The position numbers were made by a program, and so were the translations under genes. Below, piece after piece: positions 1-10,179 of a stretch of 64,000 bases of DNA. Position 1 is the stretch's first letter. Each line of letters opens with the position of its first letter. The notes beneath the pieces are model-generated. The model had not been told where the DNA came from. It searched no databases and saw only the letters and a program-made list of their open reading frames with translations. This stretch comes from Nitrospira sp. (GTDB lineage Bacteria; Nitrospirota; Nitrospiria; Nitrospirales; Nitrospiraceae). Location of the stretch: positions 890,185 to 954,184 of the forward strand of contig SWDI01000002.1 of NCBI GenBank assembly GCA_005116955.1. The letters run 5' to 3'.

Positions 1-40
1 GAGATATTCAAAAAAGCATGGAGCCAGAGCGATGATGCTC

Positions 41-175
41 CTATTGTTTCTTAGTATTTTTGTTGCCGCTTATGCCTGATTTGGTTTTTTGCGGATTCGG
101 TGGTGCCTTAAGCAAGATGTCTATGGCCTCTTCAAAGCTTAACGGATGTAACGAGATCGGTTTGGCTTTCGGCAT
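41..175 (-). CDS. small IS1595 passenger protein (44 aa)
   Basis: A 44-residue frame starts with ATG about 80 bases after the transposase stop and ends with TAG. The product is basic and proline-rich. Its short core LHPLSFEEAIDILLKAPP is followed by a Lys/Asn-rich tail. Small proteins with a 'LHPLSFEEA...LL' core often follow IS1595-type transposases, which is why I keep it despite its size. Its role in the element is not known to me; an accessory or regulatory role is a guess. A GGAG-like ribosome site (TTGGAGG) lies a few bases before the ATG. Confidence 0.6.
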   Translation of the reverse strand: MPKAKPISLHPLSFEEAIDILLKAPPNPQKTKSGISGNKNTKKQ

Positions 176-254
176 TGGTAGACCTCCAATGGTAAACGCA
201 TCTGCACATTCTTCTGCTGATACTTCATGCTGGCACGCTTCAGCGGCGGCGTGC

Positions 255-1154
255 TCAGCATTCTGCTATGACATCGTTGAATACGGTGGCATTCTGGCGG
301 TTATTGTGTCGGTACGAGAACTCCGCCAGGTACAGCGGCAAATAGTCCTTGCTCACCTTGTGATAGGTGCCAACCACGCCACGCTTCAACAGGCTCCAAA
401 AGCTATCCAGGTTCGCGGTATGGACGTTCCCGCGCACATATTCCCCCTTGGCATGGCTCACCGATTTATGCGGATAGCCACTCTTGCTCAGGCCCTTGTA
501 GCCGGTATGCTCGTCGGTTGCGACAAGAGACACGTTCTCGCCAACGGTTTGTTTTACAAAGCCTTGCAGGGTTTCAGCGTTGACCTTCTCAATAATCTGC
601 GCGATCACGTTACCTTTGCGAGCGATCGCCCCAATCACGGCAATCTTCCCATGAGGGCCGTTGGACCCCTCACCCTTTCGGCGCACCGAGACGTGTTTGT
701 TCTTCCACTTACCACCGATAAAAGTCTCGTCAACCTCGACTTCGCCCATCAGCTTGGTAAATCCACCGTCCTTCATGGCCGCTCGGATGCGATGGCACAT
801 ATACCAGGCCGTCCGGTAGGCCCCGCTGCCGATCAAGCGTTGGATCTGCAAGGCGCTGATGCCTTTCTTACTGCTCAGCATCAGGTAGATCACCTGAAAC
901 CACGTCTTCAACGGGTAGTTCGTATTCTCAAAGATCGTCTTCGAGATCACCGAAAAGCGGTAGCCGTTGCGCTTGCCGCACGTCTTCCCTTTGCAGACCC
1001 AATGAAACGGGCGGCTTTTCAGCGCAAACACCTTGGCATTGTGGCAGCGTGGGCACGTCACGCCATTCGGCCAGCGGCGCTCTTGCAGGAACGCCTTGCA
1101 GGCGTCTTCGTCCTTGAAGCGGGTCATAATGCCGGTGAGCGTTTGGCTTTTCAT
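255..1154 (-). CDS. IS1595-family transposase (ISXO2-like DDE)
   Basis: The 299-residue protein has the two-part layout of the family. An N-terminal zinc ribbon contains CPRCHNAKVF near residue 34 and a second Cys pair (CKGKTCGKR) near 54. The C-terminal ISXO2-like catalytic domain contains VEVDETFIGGKWKNK near residue 140, ATDEHTGY near 212, and the SLLKRGVVGTYHKVS segment near 254. The length is normal for a complete transposase. The ATG follows a purine-rich GGAGG ribosome site. It is the enzyme that cuts and joins the element's ends. Confidence 0.93.
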   Translation of the reverse strand: MKSQTLTGIMTRFKDEDACKAFLQERRWPNGVTCPRCHNAKVFALKSRPFHWVCKGKTCGKRNGYRFSVISKTIFENTNYPLKTWFQVIYLMLSSKKGISALQIQRLIGSGAYRTAWYMCHRIRAAMKDGGFTKLMGEVEVDETFIGGKWKNKHVSVRRKGEGSNGPHGKIAVIGAIARKGNVIAQIIEKVNAETLQGFVKQTVGENVSLVATDEHTGYKGLSKSGYPHKSVSHAKGEYVRGNVHTANLDSFWSLLKRGVVGTYHKVSKDYLPLYLAEFSYRHNNRQNATVFNDVIAEC

Positions 1155-1180
1155 TGTCTGGCCTCCTGGATGTTGAGGTC

Positions 1181-1209
1181 ATTCTACGGAAGTCGTGATG
1201 TGGTGTCAA
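1181..1209 (-). promoter_or_regulatory. sigma-70-type promoter of the IS1595 transposase
   Basis: On the minus strand a perfect TTGACA (1204-1209) is followed after 17 bases by TAGAAT (1181-1186). The -10 box ends 26 bases before the transposase ATG. The match to the housekeeping consensus is very good. Confidence 0.7.
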
Positions 1210-1416
1210 GTTATGCACAATCGCCCGAATCAGATACAACTTGGACAGGAACTGAGGTAGCCTAATTTTCCATGAGGAAGAGTTATCAATGAAGTGACTT
1301 TCACATGGCTGCTCCAAACGGCCCTTCCGCAAGCCGCAGCGAGCGAGAGCCTGAGGTGTACGGTTCCAGGTACGTTGAGGACGTGAGGCAAGACGAGAAC
1401 TTAGTTGAAGATCTTT

Positions 1417-2850
1417 TCAGCGACCGTTCTTCGCCGACTTGCCGGCTAGCAGATACTGATTGATCCCTGCCGCCATTTTTCGCCCTTCGGCAATGGCCCA
1501 GACGATGAGCGAGGCGCCGCGTTTGGTGTCGCCGCCGGCAAAAACGCCGTCGAGGTTGCTCATGAAGTTCTCGTCCACTGATACCGCTCCTCGAGCGTCA
1601 TATTTCACGCCCAGGTTGTCGAGCAGGCCGTTCTTGACGGGACCAGTGAACCCCATAGCCAGCAGCACCAGATCGGCGTTTATCTCGAACTCGGTACCAG
1701 GCATCGGCTCAAACTTGCCGTTTTCAAATTTAACCCGGTTGGCATGGAGTTTTGTGACATGGCCATCGTGGCCGGTGAACTTCGTCGTAGAGACGCTCCA
1801 TTGCCGGTCGCAGCCCTCTTCATGGGCGTGGGACGTACGCAGTTGCATCGGCCAGAGCGGCCACGGTGTGGATGCAGCCCGCTGCGGTGGCGGTTCCGGT
1901 AGTAACTCGAATTGATGGGCTTCGACGCAGCCTTGGCGGTGCGCGGTGCCGAGACAGTCGGACCCCGTATCGCCGCCGCCGATGATGACCACCCGCTTGC
2001 CCTTTGCGGTGAATGGTTCATCACTAAACTGAATACCTGCCGTGCGCTTGTTCTGCTGGGTGAGATATTCCATCGCGAGATGCACACCCTTCAGTTCACG
2101 TCCGGGGATCGGCAACTCGCGGGCCTGCTCGGCGCCCATCGTCAGTCCCACCGCATCAAACTGTTGGCGCAACTGTTCGCCGGTGATGTCCTGACCGACG
2201 GCGACGCCGGTTTGAAACTTCACCCCTTCGGCCTTCATCTGTTCCAATCGTCTGTCGATAACCCACTTCTCCATTTTGAAGTCAGGAATGCCGTAGCGAA
2301 GTAGGCCCCCGACCCGATCGGATTTTTCGAAGACTGTCACCTCATGGCCGGCCCGAGCCAGTTGTTGAGCAGCAGCCAACCCCGACGGACCGGAACCGAC
2401 GATCGCCACGGTCTTGCCGGTCTGAACAACTGGTAGGACTGGTGTCACGAAGCCTTCGTTGAAGCCACGATCGACGATGTTCCATTCGAGGATGCGGATG
2501 GACACTGGATCTTCGTTGATACCCAGTACACAGGCCCCTTCACAGGGCGCAGGACAGAGCCGTCCCGTAAATTCTGGAAAGTTGTTCGTCGTGTGCAGCG
2601 CTTTCAGTGCATCGTTCCAACGTCCACGATAGACAAGATCGTTCCATTCGGGAATCAAATTCACAACCGGACAACCGGTGTTCCCTTGGCAAAACGGCAC
2701 ACCGCAGTCCATGCAACGCGCACCCTGGGTCTTCAGCCTGTCCTCGGAGATCGGTTCGTACATCTCCTTCCAATCGAGCACACGCAGTTCGATCGGTTTG
2801 CGCTTCGGGCCCTCACGGGCGTATTTTATGAAACCTTTCGGGTCTCCCAT
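1417..2850 (-). CDS. gltD: glutamate synthase small subunit
   Basis: The 477-residue beta subunit supplies electrons from NAD(P)H to the large subunit, which makes two glutamates from glutamine and 2-oxoglutarate. Cysteines for the N-terminal Fe-S clusters are seen in CMDCGVPFC (residues 46-54) and CPAPCEGAC (about 99-107). The first nucleotide-binding site is GSGPSGLAAA near 152 and the second is GGGDTGSDC near 292. The C-terminal GD motif (FAGGDTKRGASLIVWAI) is also present. It lies 42 bp downstream of gltB on the same strand, so the two are very likely one operon transcribed gltB-gltD. The length is typical. Confidence 0.96.
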   Translation of the reverse strand: MGDPKGFIKYAREGPKRKPIELRVLDWKEMYEPISEDRLKTQGARCMDCGVPFCQGNTGCPVVNLIPEWNDLVYRGRWNDALKALHTTNNFPEFTGRLCPAPCEGACVLGINEDPVSIRILEWNIVDRGFNEGFVTPVLPVVQTGKTVAIVGSGPSGLAAAQQLARAGHEVTVFEKSDRVGGLLRYGIPDFKMEKWVIDRRLEQMKAEGVKFQTGVAVGQDITGEQLRQQFDAVGLTMGAEQARELPIPGRELKGVHLAMEYLTQQNKRTAGIQFSDEPFTAKGKRVVIIGGGDTGSDCLGTAHRQGCVEAHQFELLPEPPPQRAASTPWPLWPMQLRTSHAHEEGCDRQWSVSTTKFTGHDGHVTKLHANRVKFENGKFEPMPGTEFEINADLVLLAMGFTGPVKNGLLDNLGVKYDARGAVSVDENFMSNLDGVFAGGDTKRGASLIVWAIAEGRKMAAGINQYLLAGKSAKNGR

Positions 2851-2892
2851 CTTTTCTCTTCTAACCCCTTTACCCCTTCACTCCTCACCAAA

Positions 2893-5800
2893 CTAGTGTA
2901 CCGCACTCGCCTTTCGCTTTCGTTCTTCCATCACACGCTTATAATCCACCGGCATGACCTTCACGAACTTCGGCAAGGTGGCCTCAAACGCATCAAGCAC
3001 CTGTTTGGCCTTCCGGCTCCCCGTGTACATGAAGTGCTTGGTGATCAGCCCATGGAGCACTTGCTTGTCTTCTTTCGTCGTCACCGGCTCCAGTTCGACC
3101 ATCCCGGTGTTACAACGGCTCTGGAATGACCCGGCATCATCCAGCACGAACGCCACTCCCCCGGACATGCCGGCCGCGAAGTTGCGGCCAGTCTTGCCGA
3201 GCACCACGACCACACCGCCGGTCATATACTCACACCCGTGATCACCTGTCCCTTCGACGACGGCCTGCGCCCCGCTGTTCCGCACGGCAAACCGTTCCCC
3301 CGCCATTCCGTAGAAATAGGCTTCACCTTGTGTCGCCCCATAGAGCGACGTATTGCCGATCAAAATCGTCTCTTCCGGATTATAGAGGATGTTCTTCGGC
3401 GGGAAGACGATGATCTTGCCGCCGGATAATCCTTTGCCGATATAGTCATTGGACTCCCCTTCCAGCGTCAGCGTGATACCTTTCGCGAGGAAAGCTCCGA
3501 ACGATTGACCGGCCGAGCCGGAGAACTTGATTGAGATCGTGTCTTCCGGCAACCCGTCAGAGCCATACCTCTTCGCGATCTTGCTCGAGAGCACCGTGCC
3601 GGTCGTCCGGTTGATATTCCTGATTGGAAGATCGAGCGTGACCTTCTCACCCATCTCAATGGCGACCTTGCAGAGCTCGACGAGTTTGTTGTCGAGGATG
3701 TCGGCAAGACCATGGTCCTGCTTCTGCACGCAATAGCGCGGCACATCCGCCGGCACATCCGGAGCCGTCAGCAGCGGCGTGAGATCCAGCCCCTTGGCTT
3801 TCCAATGGTCGACCGCTGTCGTGACCTTGAGCCTGTCGACGCAGCCAACCATCTCATTGATCGTCCTGAAACCAAGCTTTGCCATCAACTGCCGGGCTTC
3901 TTCGGCCACGAAGAACAGGTAGTTGACGATGTGTTCCGGCTTGCCGTTGAACTTCTTGCGCAATTCAGGATCTTGTGTCGCGATCCCGACCGGGCAGGTA
4001 TTCAGATGGCACTTACGCATCATAATGCAGCCTTCGACAATGAGGGGAGCGGTCGCGAACCCATATTCTTCCGCACCAAGCAGCGTAGCGATGACCACAT
4101 CGCGACCGGTCTTTATCTGACCGTCCGTTTCAACACGGATGCGCCCACGAAGATCATTGAGGACCAGCGTCTGATGAGTTTCCGCTAGCCCCAGCTCCCA
4201 AGGAATTCCGGCGTATTTGATCGACGACAACGGTGACGCACCCGTGCCGCCCGAATCGCCGCTGATGAGCACCTTGTCCGCATGGGCCTTGGCAACACCG
4301 GCTGCGACCGTGCCGACGCCGACCTCCGCCACCAGTTTCACGGAGACCCCGGCATCAGGATTGGAATTCTTGAGGTCGAAGATCAGCTGGGCTAGATCCT
4401 CAATCGAATAGATGTCGTGATGCGGCGGAGGCGAAATCAGTTGCACTCCCGGCGTGGCATACCGGAAACGCGCGATGTTTTCGTCCACCTTGTGCCCCGG
4501 CAATTGACCGCCTTCTCCCGGCTTGGCCCCCTGTGCCATCTTGATCTGCAATTCCCGCGCGTTCACGAGATAATGCGCCGTGACTCCGAATCGGGCCGAC
4601 GCCACCTGTTTGATATAGCTATTCTTTGAATCGCCGTTCGGCAAAGGTTTGAACCGCTCGGGATCTTCGCCACCTTCCCCGGTGTTGCTCTTGCCGCCGA
4701 GCCGGTTCATCGCGATCGCCAGCGTTTCATGCGCTTCCTTGCTGATCGAGCCGAAGGACATCGCGCCGGTGTTGAAGCGCTTCACGATATCTTTGGCTGG
4801 CTCCACTTCCTCAATCGGAATCGGCTGGGGCGCGAACTTGAAATCAAGGAGGCCGCGCAGGTTCGATCGCCGCTTACTCTCATCGTTCACGATCTGCGCG
4901 AATTCGGCGTAGGTCTTCGGGTCGTTCGAACGGCTGGCATGCTGCAGCTTGTAGATCGTCTCCGGATTCCAGTTGTGATGCTCACCCTGGATGCGGTAGT
5001 GGATCTCGCCGCCGAAATCAAGTTGGCGGATCGCCGCCGGCTCATAGGCAGTTCGGTGTCGGCGTAGCGTTTCTTCACCAACTTCGCGAATGCCGACCCC
5101 TTCCACGCGCGACGGGGTCTCGGTAAAGTAACGATCGATCAGTTCGCGACTCAACCCGATCGCCTCGAAAATCTGCGCCCCGCAGTAGGACTGCACCGTA
5201 GAAATCCCCATTTTCGAGAAGATCTTGAGCAGGCCCTTATTGATGGCCTTGATGAATTTCCCTTCCGCCGTCTGCGCATCGAGCCCCTCCGGCAGATAGT
5301 GGTCGCGCTCCATGTCGACGAGCGACTCGAACACCAGATACGGGTTGATGGTCCCGGCACCATAGCCGAGCAAACAGGCAAACTGATGCACATCGCGAGG
5401 CTCGCCCGTTTCGAGAATCAAGCCCACTTCAGTTCGCGTACACTCCCGAACCAGGTGGTGATGAACGGCGGAGATACCGAGCAGACTTGGGATCGGGGCC
5501 CACTGTTCATCAACGCCACGATCACTCAAAATGAGAAACTTGTAGCCTTCCTTAATCGCCTGCGAGGCTTGCCGGCAGAGGTCGTCGACCGCCTCGCCAA
5601 GCCCATCCGGCCCTTCGGCGACGCGGAACAACATACGGAGGGTCTTGCTCTTGAAGTGCGGGTCGGAAATGCCTCTGATTTTTTGCAGATCGGCGTTCGT
5701 CAGAATCGGCTGCTGCACCTTGATACGGCGGCACGATTCGGGCGATTCGTCCATCAAGTTCGGCTTCGGGCCGATGTTGGTCACGAGCGACATGACAAGC

Positions 5801-7410
5801 TGTTCACGGATCGGATCGATGGGGGGATTCGTCACCTGCGCAAAAAGCTGCTTGAAATATTTGAACAGCAGCTGTGGCCGATCGGATAGCACCGCCAAGG
5901 GAGTATCGGTGCCCATCGACGAGAGTGCTTCTTCGCCCATCATGATCATCGGCGTGATGACCATTTTGAGTTCTTCAACCGTATAGCCGAAAGCTTGCTG
6001 CCGCTGGCGGATCGTCGGGTGGTCGGGCTGCGGGACATTCAGCGGCTCCGGCAACTCATCCAACGAGACCCCGTACTGCGTCACCCAATTGCGATAGGGT
6101 TTGCGGCCCACGATATCGGCCTTAATCTCTTCGTCATCGATGATGCGGCCCTGCACCGTGTCGACCAGGAACATGCGGCCTGGTTGGAGCCGGCCCTTCA
6201 TGCGGATCTCTTTTGCGTCAGCTGGCAAGACCCCGGCCTCGGATGCCAGGACCACGAGACCGTCGGTCGTCACTTGATAGCGGCAGGGACGCAGCCCGTT
6301 CCGGTCCAACGTCGCACCGATCATTTTGCCGTCGGTAAAACAGACAGCTGCCGGCCCGTCCCACGGCTCCATCATCGCCGCGTGATACTGGTAAAAGCCT
6401 CGACGATCCAAATCCATCTGGGCATTCGCCACCCAGGGTTCTGGAATCAGCATCATCATGGCATGGGGGAGCGAACGACCCCCGAGCAGCAGAAATTCGA
6501 GGGTATTGTCGAGACAAGCCGAGTCACTTTGATCCTCCGAGACGATCGGGAACAGCTTCTCCATGTCCTTCCCGAACAGCTCGGAATGAAGACGTCCCTG
6601 TCGAGCCTTCATCCAATTGACGTTCCCCTTCAGCGTGTTGATCTCTCCGTTGTGGCACACATATCGATAGGGATGGGCCCGCGGCCAGGTGGGAAAGGTA
6701 TTCGTACTGAAGCGTGAGTGTACCAAAGCCAGCGCGCTGACCATCCGTTCATCGGTGAGGTCTTGGTAGTACGCCGCCATTTGATGCGGCAGCAGCAACC
6801 CCTTATAGACGATGGTGTGGGCCGACAGGCTCGAGACGTAGAAGTGTTCCCGCTCTTGAATGGCCGACTCCGCCACGGCCTTTTCAACCCGCTTGCGAAT
6901 CACATACAGTTTTCGCTCAAATTGGGCTTCGTTGAGGGCATCTCGCGCGATGAAGATCTGCCGCATGAACGGCTCGGTCGTTCGCGCTTGCGCGCCGATC
7001 TGGTCGCTCTTGACCGGCACATCGCGCCAACCGAGCAGACGCAAGCCTTCCTCCACAAGAATCTCTGTGAACAGCTTCTCGCACAGCCGTCGAGCCTCTG
7101 CAGTAGGCGGGAGAAAGAGCTGGCCCACTCCGTACTCGCCAACATCCGGCAATGACACGCCAACATCCCCCGCGACCCGCTTCAGGAATGTGTGCGGGAC
7201 TTGCAAAAGAATACCTGCTCCGTCTCCCGTACAGGAATCAGCGCCTTGCGCTCCACGATGGGTCAAATTCTCTAAGACTTGAAGCCCTTTACGGACAATG
7301 TCATGGGATTTCTTCCCTTTGATATTGACGACAAAACCGATCCCACAGGAGTCCTTCTCGTGCCGAGGATCATAGAGCCCTTGCTGGCGGGGAAACCCAG
7401 GAATATTCAT
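2893..7410 (-). CDS. gltB: glutamate synthase large subunit
   Basis: The 1505-residue alpha subunit has a class II amidotransferase domain at the N-terminus. Cys22 (KDSCGIGFV) would become the catalytic N-terminal Cys after removal of a short propeptide. The central and FMN-binding synthase domains follow, with [16 protein letters not shown] and [11 protein letters not shown], and then the 3Fe-4S cluster motif [12 protein letters not shown]. The C-terminal GXGXG beta-helix domain contains [20 protein letters not shown]. The length is normal. With gltD it forms the GOGAT route that assimilates ammonia together with glutamine synthetase. It is divergent from the polyprenyl synthase, with a shared 218-bp upstream region. 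Confidence 0.97.
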   Translation of the reverse strand: MNIPGFPRQQGLYDPRHEKDSCGIGFVVNIKGKKSHDIVRKGLQVLENLTHRGAQGADSCTGDGAGILLQVPHTFLKRVAGDVGVSLPDVGEYGVGQLFLPPTAEARRLCEKLFTEILVEEGLRLLGWRDVPVKSDQIGAQARTTEPFMRQIFIARDALNEAQFERKLYVIRKRVEKAVAESAIQEREHFYVSSLSAHTIVYKGLLLPHQMAAYYQDLTDERMVSALALVHSRFSTNTFPTWPRAHPYRYVCHNGEINTLKGNVNWMKARQGRLHSELFGKDMEKLFPIVSEDQSDSACLDNTLEFLLLGGRSLPHAMMMLIPEPWVANAQMDLDRRGFYQYHAAMMEPWDGPAAVCFTDGKMIGATLDRNGLRPCRYQVTTDGLVVLASEAGVLPADAKEIRMKGRLQPGRMFLVDTVQGRIIDDEEIKADIVGRKPYRNWVTQYGVSLDELPEPLNVPQPDHPTIRQRQQAFGYTVEELKMVITPMIMMGEEALSSMGTDTPLAVLSDRPQLLFKYFKQLFAQVTNPPIDPIREQLVMSLVTNIGPKPNLMDESPESCRRIKVQQPILTNADLQKIRGISDPHFKSKTLRMLFRVAEGPDGLGEAVDDLCRQASQAIKEGYKFLILSDRGVDEQWAPIPSLLGISAVHHHLVRECTRTEVGLILETGEPRDVHQFACLLGYGAGTINPYLVFESLVDMERDHYLPEGLDAQTAEGKFIKAINKGLLKIFSKMGISTVQSYCGAQIFEAIGLSRELIDRYFTETPSRVEGVGIREVGEETLRRHRTAYEPAAIRQLDFGGEIHYRIQGEHHNWNPETIYKLQHASRSNDPKTYAEFAQIVNDESKRRSNLRGLLDFKFAPQPIPIEEVEPAKDIVKRFNTGAMSFGSISKEAHETLAIAMNRLGGKSNTGEGGEDPERFKPLPNGDSKNSYIKQVASARFGVTAHYLVNARELQIKMAQGAKPGEGGQLPGHKVDENIARFRYATPGVQLISPPPHHDIYSIEDLAQLIFDLKNSNPDAGVSVKLVAEVGVGTVAAGVAKAHADKVLISGDSGGTGASPLSSIKYAGIPWELGLAETHQTLVLNDLRGRIRVETDGQIKTGRDVVIATLLGAEEYGFATAPLIVEGCIMMRKCHLNTCPVGIATQDPELRKKFNGKPEHIVNYLFFVAEEARQLMAKLGFRTINEMVGCVDRLKVTTAVDHWKAKGLDLTPLLTAPDVPADVPRYCVQKQDHGLADILDNKLVELCKVAIEMGEKVTLDLPIRNINRTTGTVLSSKIAKRYGSDGLPEDTISIKFSGSAGQSFGAFLAKGITLTLEGESNDYIGKGLSGGKIIVFPPKNILYNPEETILIGNTSLYGATQGEAYFYGMAGERFAVRNSGAQAVVEGTGDHGCEYMTGGVVVVLGKTGRNFAAGMSGGVAFVLDDAGSFQSRCNTGMVELEPVTTKEDKQVLHGLITKHFMYTGSRKAKQVLDAFEATLPKFVKVMPVDYKRVMEERKRKASAVH

Positions 7411-7501
7411 GTACCTATCTCGTTAAAAGACTGATAGTTTTTCCGATGTATGGAATGAAGCACGCGAGAAACCTGGGGTGGGTTGCCCTCTCTAGCGCTC
7501 A

Positions 7502-7516
7502 GGGTGACCGTCACCC
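7502..7516. promoter_or_regulatory. perfect 15-bp palindrome between gltB and polyprenyl synthase
   Basis: GGGTGAC and GTCACCC face each other around a single central C, about 90 bases upstream of the gltB start codon. It could be an operator for either divergent gene. The protein that would bind it is unknown. Confidence 0.3.
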
Positions 7517-7628
7517 CATTGTTACGGTGGGACCTTACTGGATGGGTCATTCCTCTGTCAAGATTGCGGAAGTCTATACCTCTTTCATTTGCTTGACTTT
7601 ATTTCCTCGGCTGCCATACCATCCGCGC

Positions 7629-8633
7629 ATGGCACAAAGTCCAGCGATCGCAACCCTGCACAGTATGTCGGATGTGTGGGATGCCTACCGTGGTGAACTG
7701 GACGGAGTGGAAGATCGAGTCAGGGGAAACCTCGACTCTAGCGTGACCCTGGTCAATACGGTCGCCGCCCATATCCTGAGCGGTGGCGGCAAACGCATCA
7801 GACCCCTACTGCTCCTCCTATCGGCTCGCCTCTGCGGTTATCCCGGCGCTGACCATCATCAACTCGGCAGTATCGTGGAATTCATCCACACCGCAACCCT
7901 ATTACACGACGATGTCGTCGATGACGCCGATCTCCGAAGAGGCAGAAGAGCCGCGCGTAAGGTGTGGGGCAACCAGATCAGCATTCTCGTCGGCGATTAC
8001 CTCTATACGAAGGCCATGTGCAAAGTCGTGGAGTTCCAGAATCAAGGCATCAATGAAGTCCTAGCCGAGGCCTGCAATAAAATGGCGGAAGGAGAAGTCC
8101 TTCAGCTGTACTATAACGGCAACCCCTCGATGCCGGAACTTGAATATATCAAGATCGTCGAGCATAAGACCGCCGGCCTCATTGCGGCAGCATGCCGCAT
8201 GGGCGCCATTCTGGCCGAGGCATCTGAAACCCAACAGGAGGCGCTGTTTCGCTTCGGACAATACCTCGGCATCGCCTTTCAAGTCGCCGACGATACCTTA
8301 GACTACATCGCAAACGGCGAGTCGCTCGGCAAAACGATCGGACAAGATCTCCGGCAGGGAAAAGCGACGCTGCCGCTGCTGCATCTATTGCAACAATGCT
8401 CGGAGCAGGACCGCCAAATGATCAAAGACCGAATGGAGACCCGGACGCTCAGCACGTCGGACCTTGAACGCATCCTGTTCCTTATGGCCGATTTCGGTTC
8501 AATCACCTATGCGATGGATCGCGCGAGTACCTATATCGCCGCCGCCAAACATGAGCTTGAACGCTTCGACGATAGTACCGCACGCCGTGCGATGTCAGTC
8601 GCCGCTGATTACATGATTACCCGCGACCGATAG
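7629..8633 (+). CDS. ispB: polyprenyl (octaprenyl-type) diphosphate synthase
   Basis: A trans-isoprenyl diphosphate synthase that condenses isopentenyl diphosphate onto an allylic diphosphate to make the long quinone side chain. Both Asp-rich metal-binding motifs are present: LLHDDVVDDADLRRG near residue 92 and FQVADDTLDY near 219. The open frame extends 61 codons upstream, but those codons show no family similarity. I therefore start at the ATG at 7629 (334 residues); ATG 7665 is an alternative. A weak promoter (TTGACT, 16 bases, CATACC, 7593-7620) would place the transcript start almost on the ATG. The protein cannot be told from shorter or longer chain-length relatives by eye. Confidence 0.88.
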   Translation: MAQSPAIATLHSMSDVWDAYRGELDGVEDRVRGNLDSSVTLVNTVAAHILSGGGKRIRPLLLLLSARLCGYPGADHHQLGSIVEFIHTATLLHDDVVDDADLRRGRRAARKVWGNQISILVGDYLYTKAMCKVVEFQNQGINEVLAEACNKMAEGEVLQLYYNGNPSMPELEYIKIVEHKTAGLIAAACRMGAILAEASETQQEALFRFGQYLGIAFQVADDTLDYIANGESLGKTIGQDLRQGKATLPLLHLLQQCSEQDRQMIKDRMETRTLSTSDLERILFLMADFGSITYAMDRASTYIAAAKHELERFDDSTARRAMSVAADYMITRDR

Positions 8634-8762
8634 TGGTCTTCCCACCAGCTGGAAAAACGCTGGACCGTAGAAGCGGCAACGCGTAGGGCGAAAGGATCCC
8701 ACTCTCTCCTGTAACCATCAAACCGTCGTCACGCTGTCACGACATTACCCAAGGGGTTGTTC

Positions 8763-10085
8763 ATGTCACAGATTTTCCCATTCCAGGGCATGCTATACGA
8801 TCAAACGCACGTGGGTACCATCAAGGATGTGGTCGCCCCGCCGTACGACATTATCGACACGAATGGGCAGAAGCGACTTCACGATCGCCATCCCCATAAC
8901 ATTATCCGAATGGAATTAGGGCTCGACCAGACCGGGGACAGCCCTGCCCACAACCGGTACACCCGCGCAGCCACGACACTGCAGACCTGGCTCAGCGAGG
9001 GGATCCTGAAGCGCGATGCGCGGCCAGCCGTCTACTATCACACGATTGAATATACCCCTCTCTATTCAGCTCCCGATGCTCCGAAGAAAGTGCTTCGTGG
9101 ATTTCTGGCGCTGGCAAAGCTGGAGGCGCTCGACTCCGGACATATCTACCCCCATGAGAACACACGTGCCGCGGCAAAGACTGATCGCCTGAATCTGATC
9201 GAAGCCTGTCGTTCAAACTTCAGCCCGATCTGGTCCCTCTACTCTGATCCGCTCGGTGCCATCATCCAACTTCTGGAAACCGCAACAAAGAGCACGCCGG
9301 CGCGCTACGACTTTCAAGACGATGCCGGATGTCGAGAATGCTTGTGGACCGTGACCGACGAGACGGTACTGAAACAGGTGACCGATGCGATGCACAGCAA
9401 GCCGTTGTTCATCGCGGACGGTCACCATCGCTATGAAACGGCGTTGAACTATCAAAAGCTCCGGCGACAGCAGATGGGCCATCAGACTGGGCTGCAACCC
9501 TACGACTCGGTGCTCATGCTGCTCACCCCGCTTGAAGATCCAGGGTTGACGGTATTACCGACGCACCGCGTTGCGACCACCCCCTTGCCGTCTTCAGACC
9601 AGATCAAGACGGTATTGGGCGACGTGTTTGAGCTTCGAGAATTCCCCTTTAACGCATCCACTCAAGATCACACACGCTCACAATTCCTGGCTAGCTTGCG
9701 GACTGAAGGAAAGAAGGCCCCGGTGTTCGGGCTGACGCGTCAAGGCGACGACCGCTACGTCACCCTCACCCTGAAGCCGGCCCATCGACCTTCCATTCAG
9801 GCCTCACCTCGAGCAAAACTCGACGTCTCACTGCTGCAGCAACTGATCGTGACCAGGCTCTGTCCAACACAACAGGAACAAGAAGCCATTCTGTACACCA
9901 AAGATGACCATGAAGCCCTAGACTGGGTGGCCAACGGAACAGGGACCGGCGCATTCCTGCTCAACGCCACGAAAGTCAGTGAGGTGCAAGCGGTCGCAGC
10001 TGCGGGGGAACGGATGCCGCACAAATCGACGTATTTTTACCCGAAGCCGTTGACGGGGCTCGTCATCAACGTCATGACCGGGTAG
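8763..10085 (+). CDS. DUF1015 family protein
   Basis: The 440-residue protein matches the DUF1015 (COG4198) family. The N-terminal segment reads FPFQGMLYD...VVAPPYDII. A conserved FIADGHHRYETAL motif lies near residue 218, and a long C-terminal domain ends in YFYPKPLTGLVIN. The family is widespread and its biochemical role is not established; relatives are often annotated as SpoIIJ-associated or kinase-like without proof. ATG 8763 is preferred over the upstream TTG because AAGGGG (8751-8756) sits six bases in front of it. It precedes the sigma-54 activator by about 95 bp. Confidence 0.85.
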   Translation: MSQIFPFQGMLYDQTHVGTIKDVVAPPYDIIDTNGQKRLHDRHPHNIIRMELGLDQTGDSPAHNRYTRAATTLQTWLSEGILKRDARPAVYYHTIEYTPLYSAPDAPKKVLRGFLALAKLEALDSGHIYPHENTRAAAKTDRLNLIEACRSNFSPIWSLYSDPLGAIIQLLETATKSTPARYDFQDDAGCRECLWTVTDETVLKQVTDAMHSKPLFIADGHHRYETALNYQKLRRQQMGHQTGLQPYDSVLMLLTPLEDPGLTVLPTHRVATTPLPSSDQIKTVLGDVFELREFPFNASTQDHTRSQFLASLRTEGKKAPVFGLTRQGDDRYVTLTLKPAHRPSIQASPRAKLDVSLLQQLIVTRLCPTQQEQEAILYTKDDHEALDWVANGTGTGAFLLNATKVSEVQAVAAAGERMPHKSTYFYPKPLTGLVINVMTG

Positions 10086-10179
10086 GTGGAGATGTCTCAC
10101 ACATCGCCGCTCGTCAATGGATAACGACTTCCTGGCCGATTCGGCCCTAGCGGGCGACCGAAGACAGAGGATTAGTCCG

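Larger units (their letters stand above)
1..1250 (-). mobile_element. IS1595-family insertion sequence (ends not resolved)
   Basis: An IS1595-type transposase and a small downstream passenger gene lie on the minus strand, with a strong promoter just upstream of the transposase. I could not match terminal inverted repeats: the distal end may lie beyond base 1, and the promoter-proximal end is somewhere between about 1210 and 1270. The extent given is therefore approximate. Both genes look intact, so the element may still be functional. Confidence 0.7.

Noticed and set aside
60-1265. 401-codon plus-strand open frame across the IS1595 element
   Set aside because: It runs antisense through the transposase, has no family features, and is explained by the codon pattern of the real minus-strand gene.
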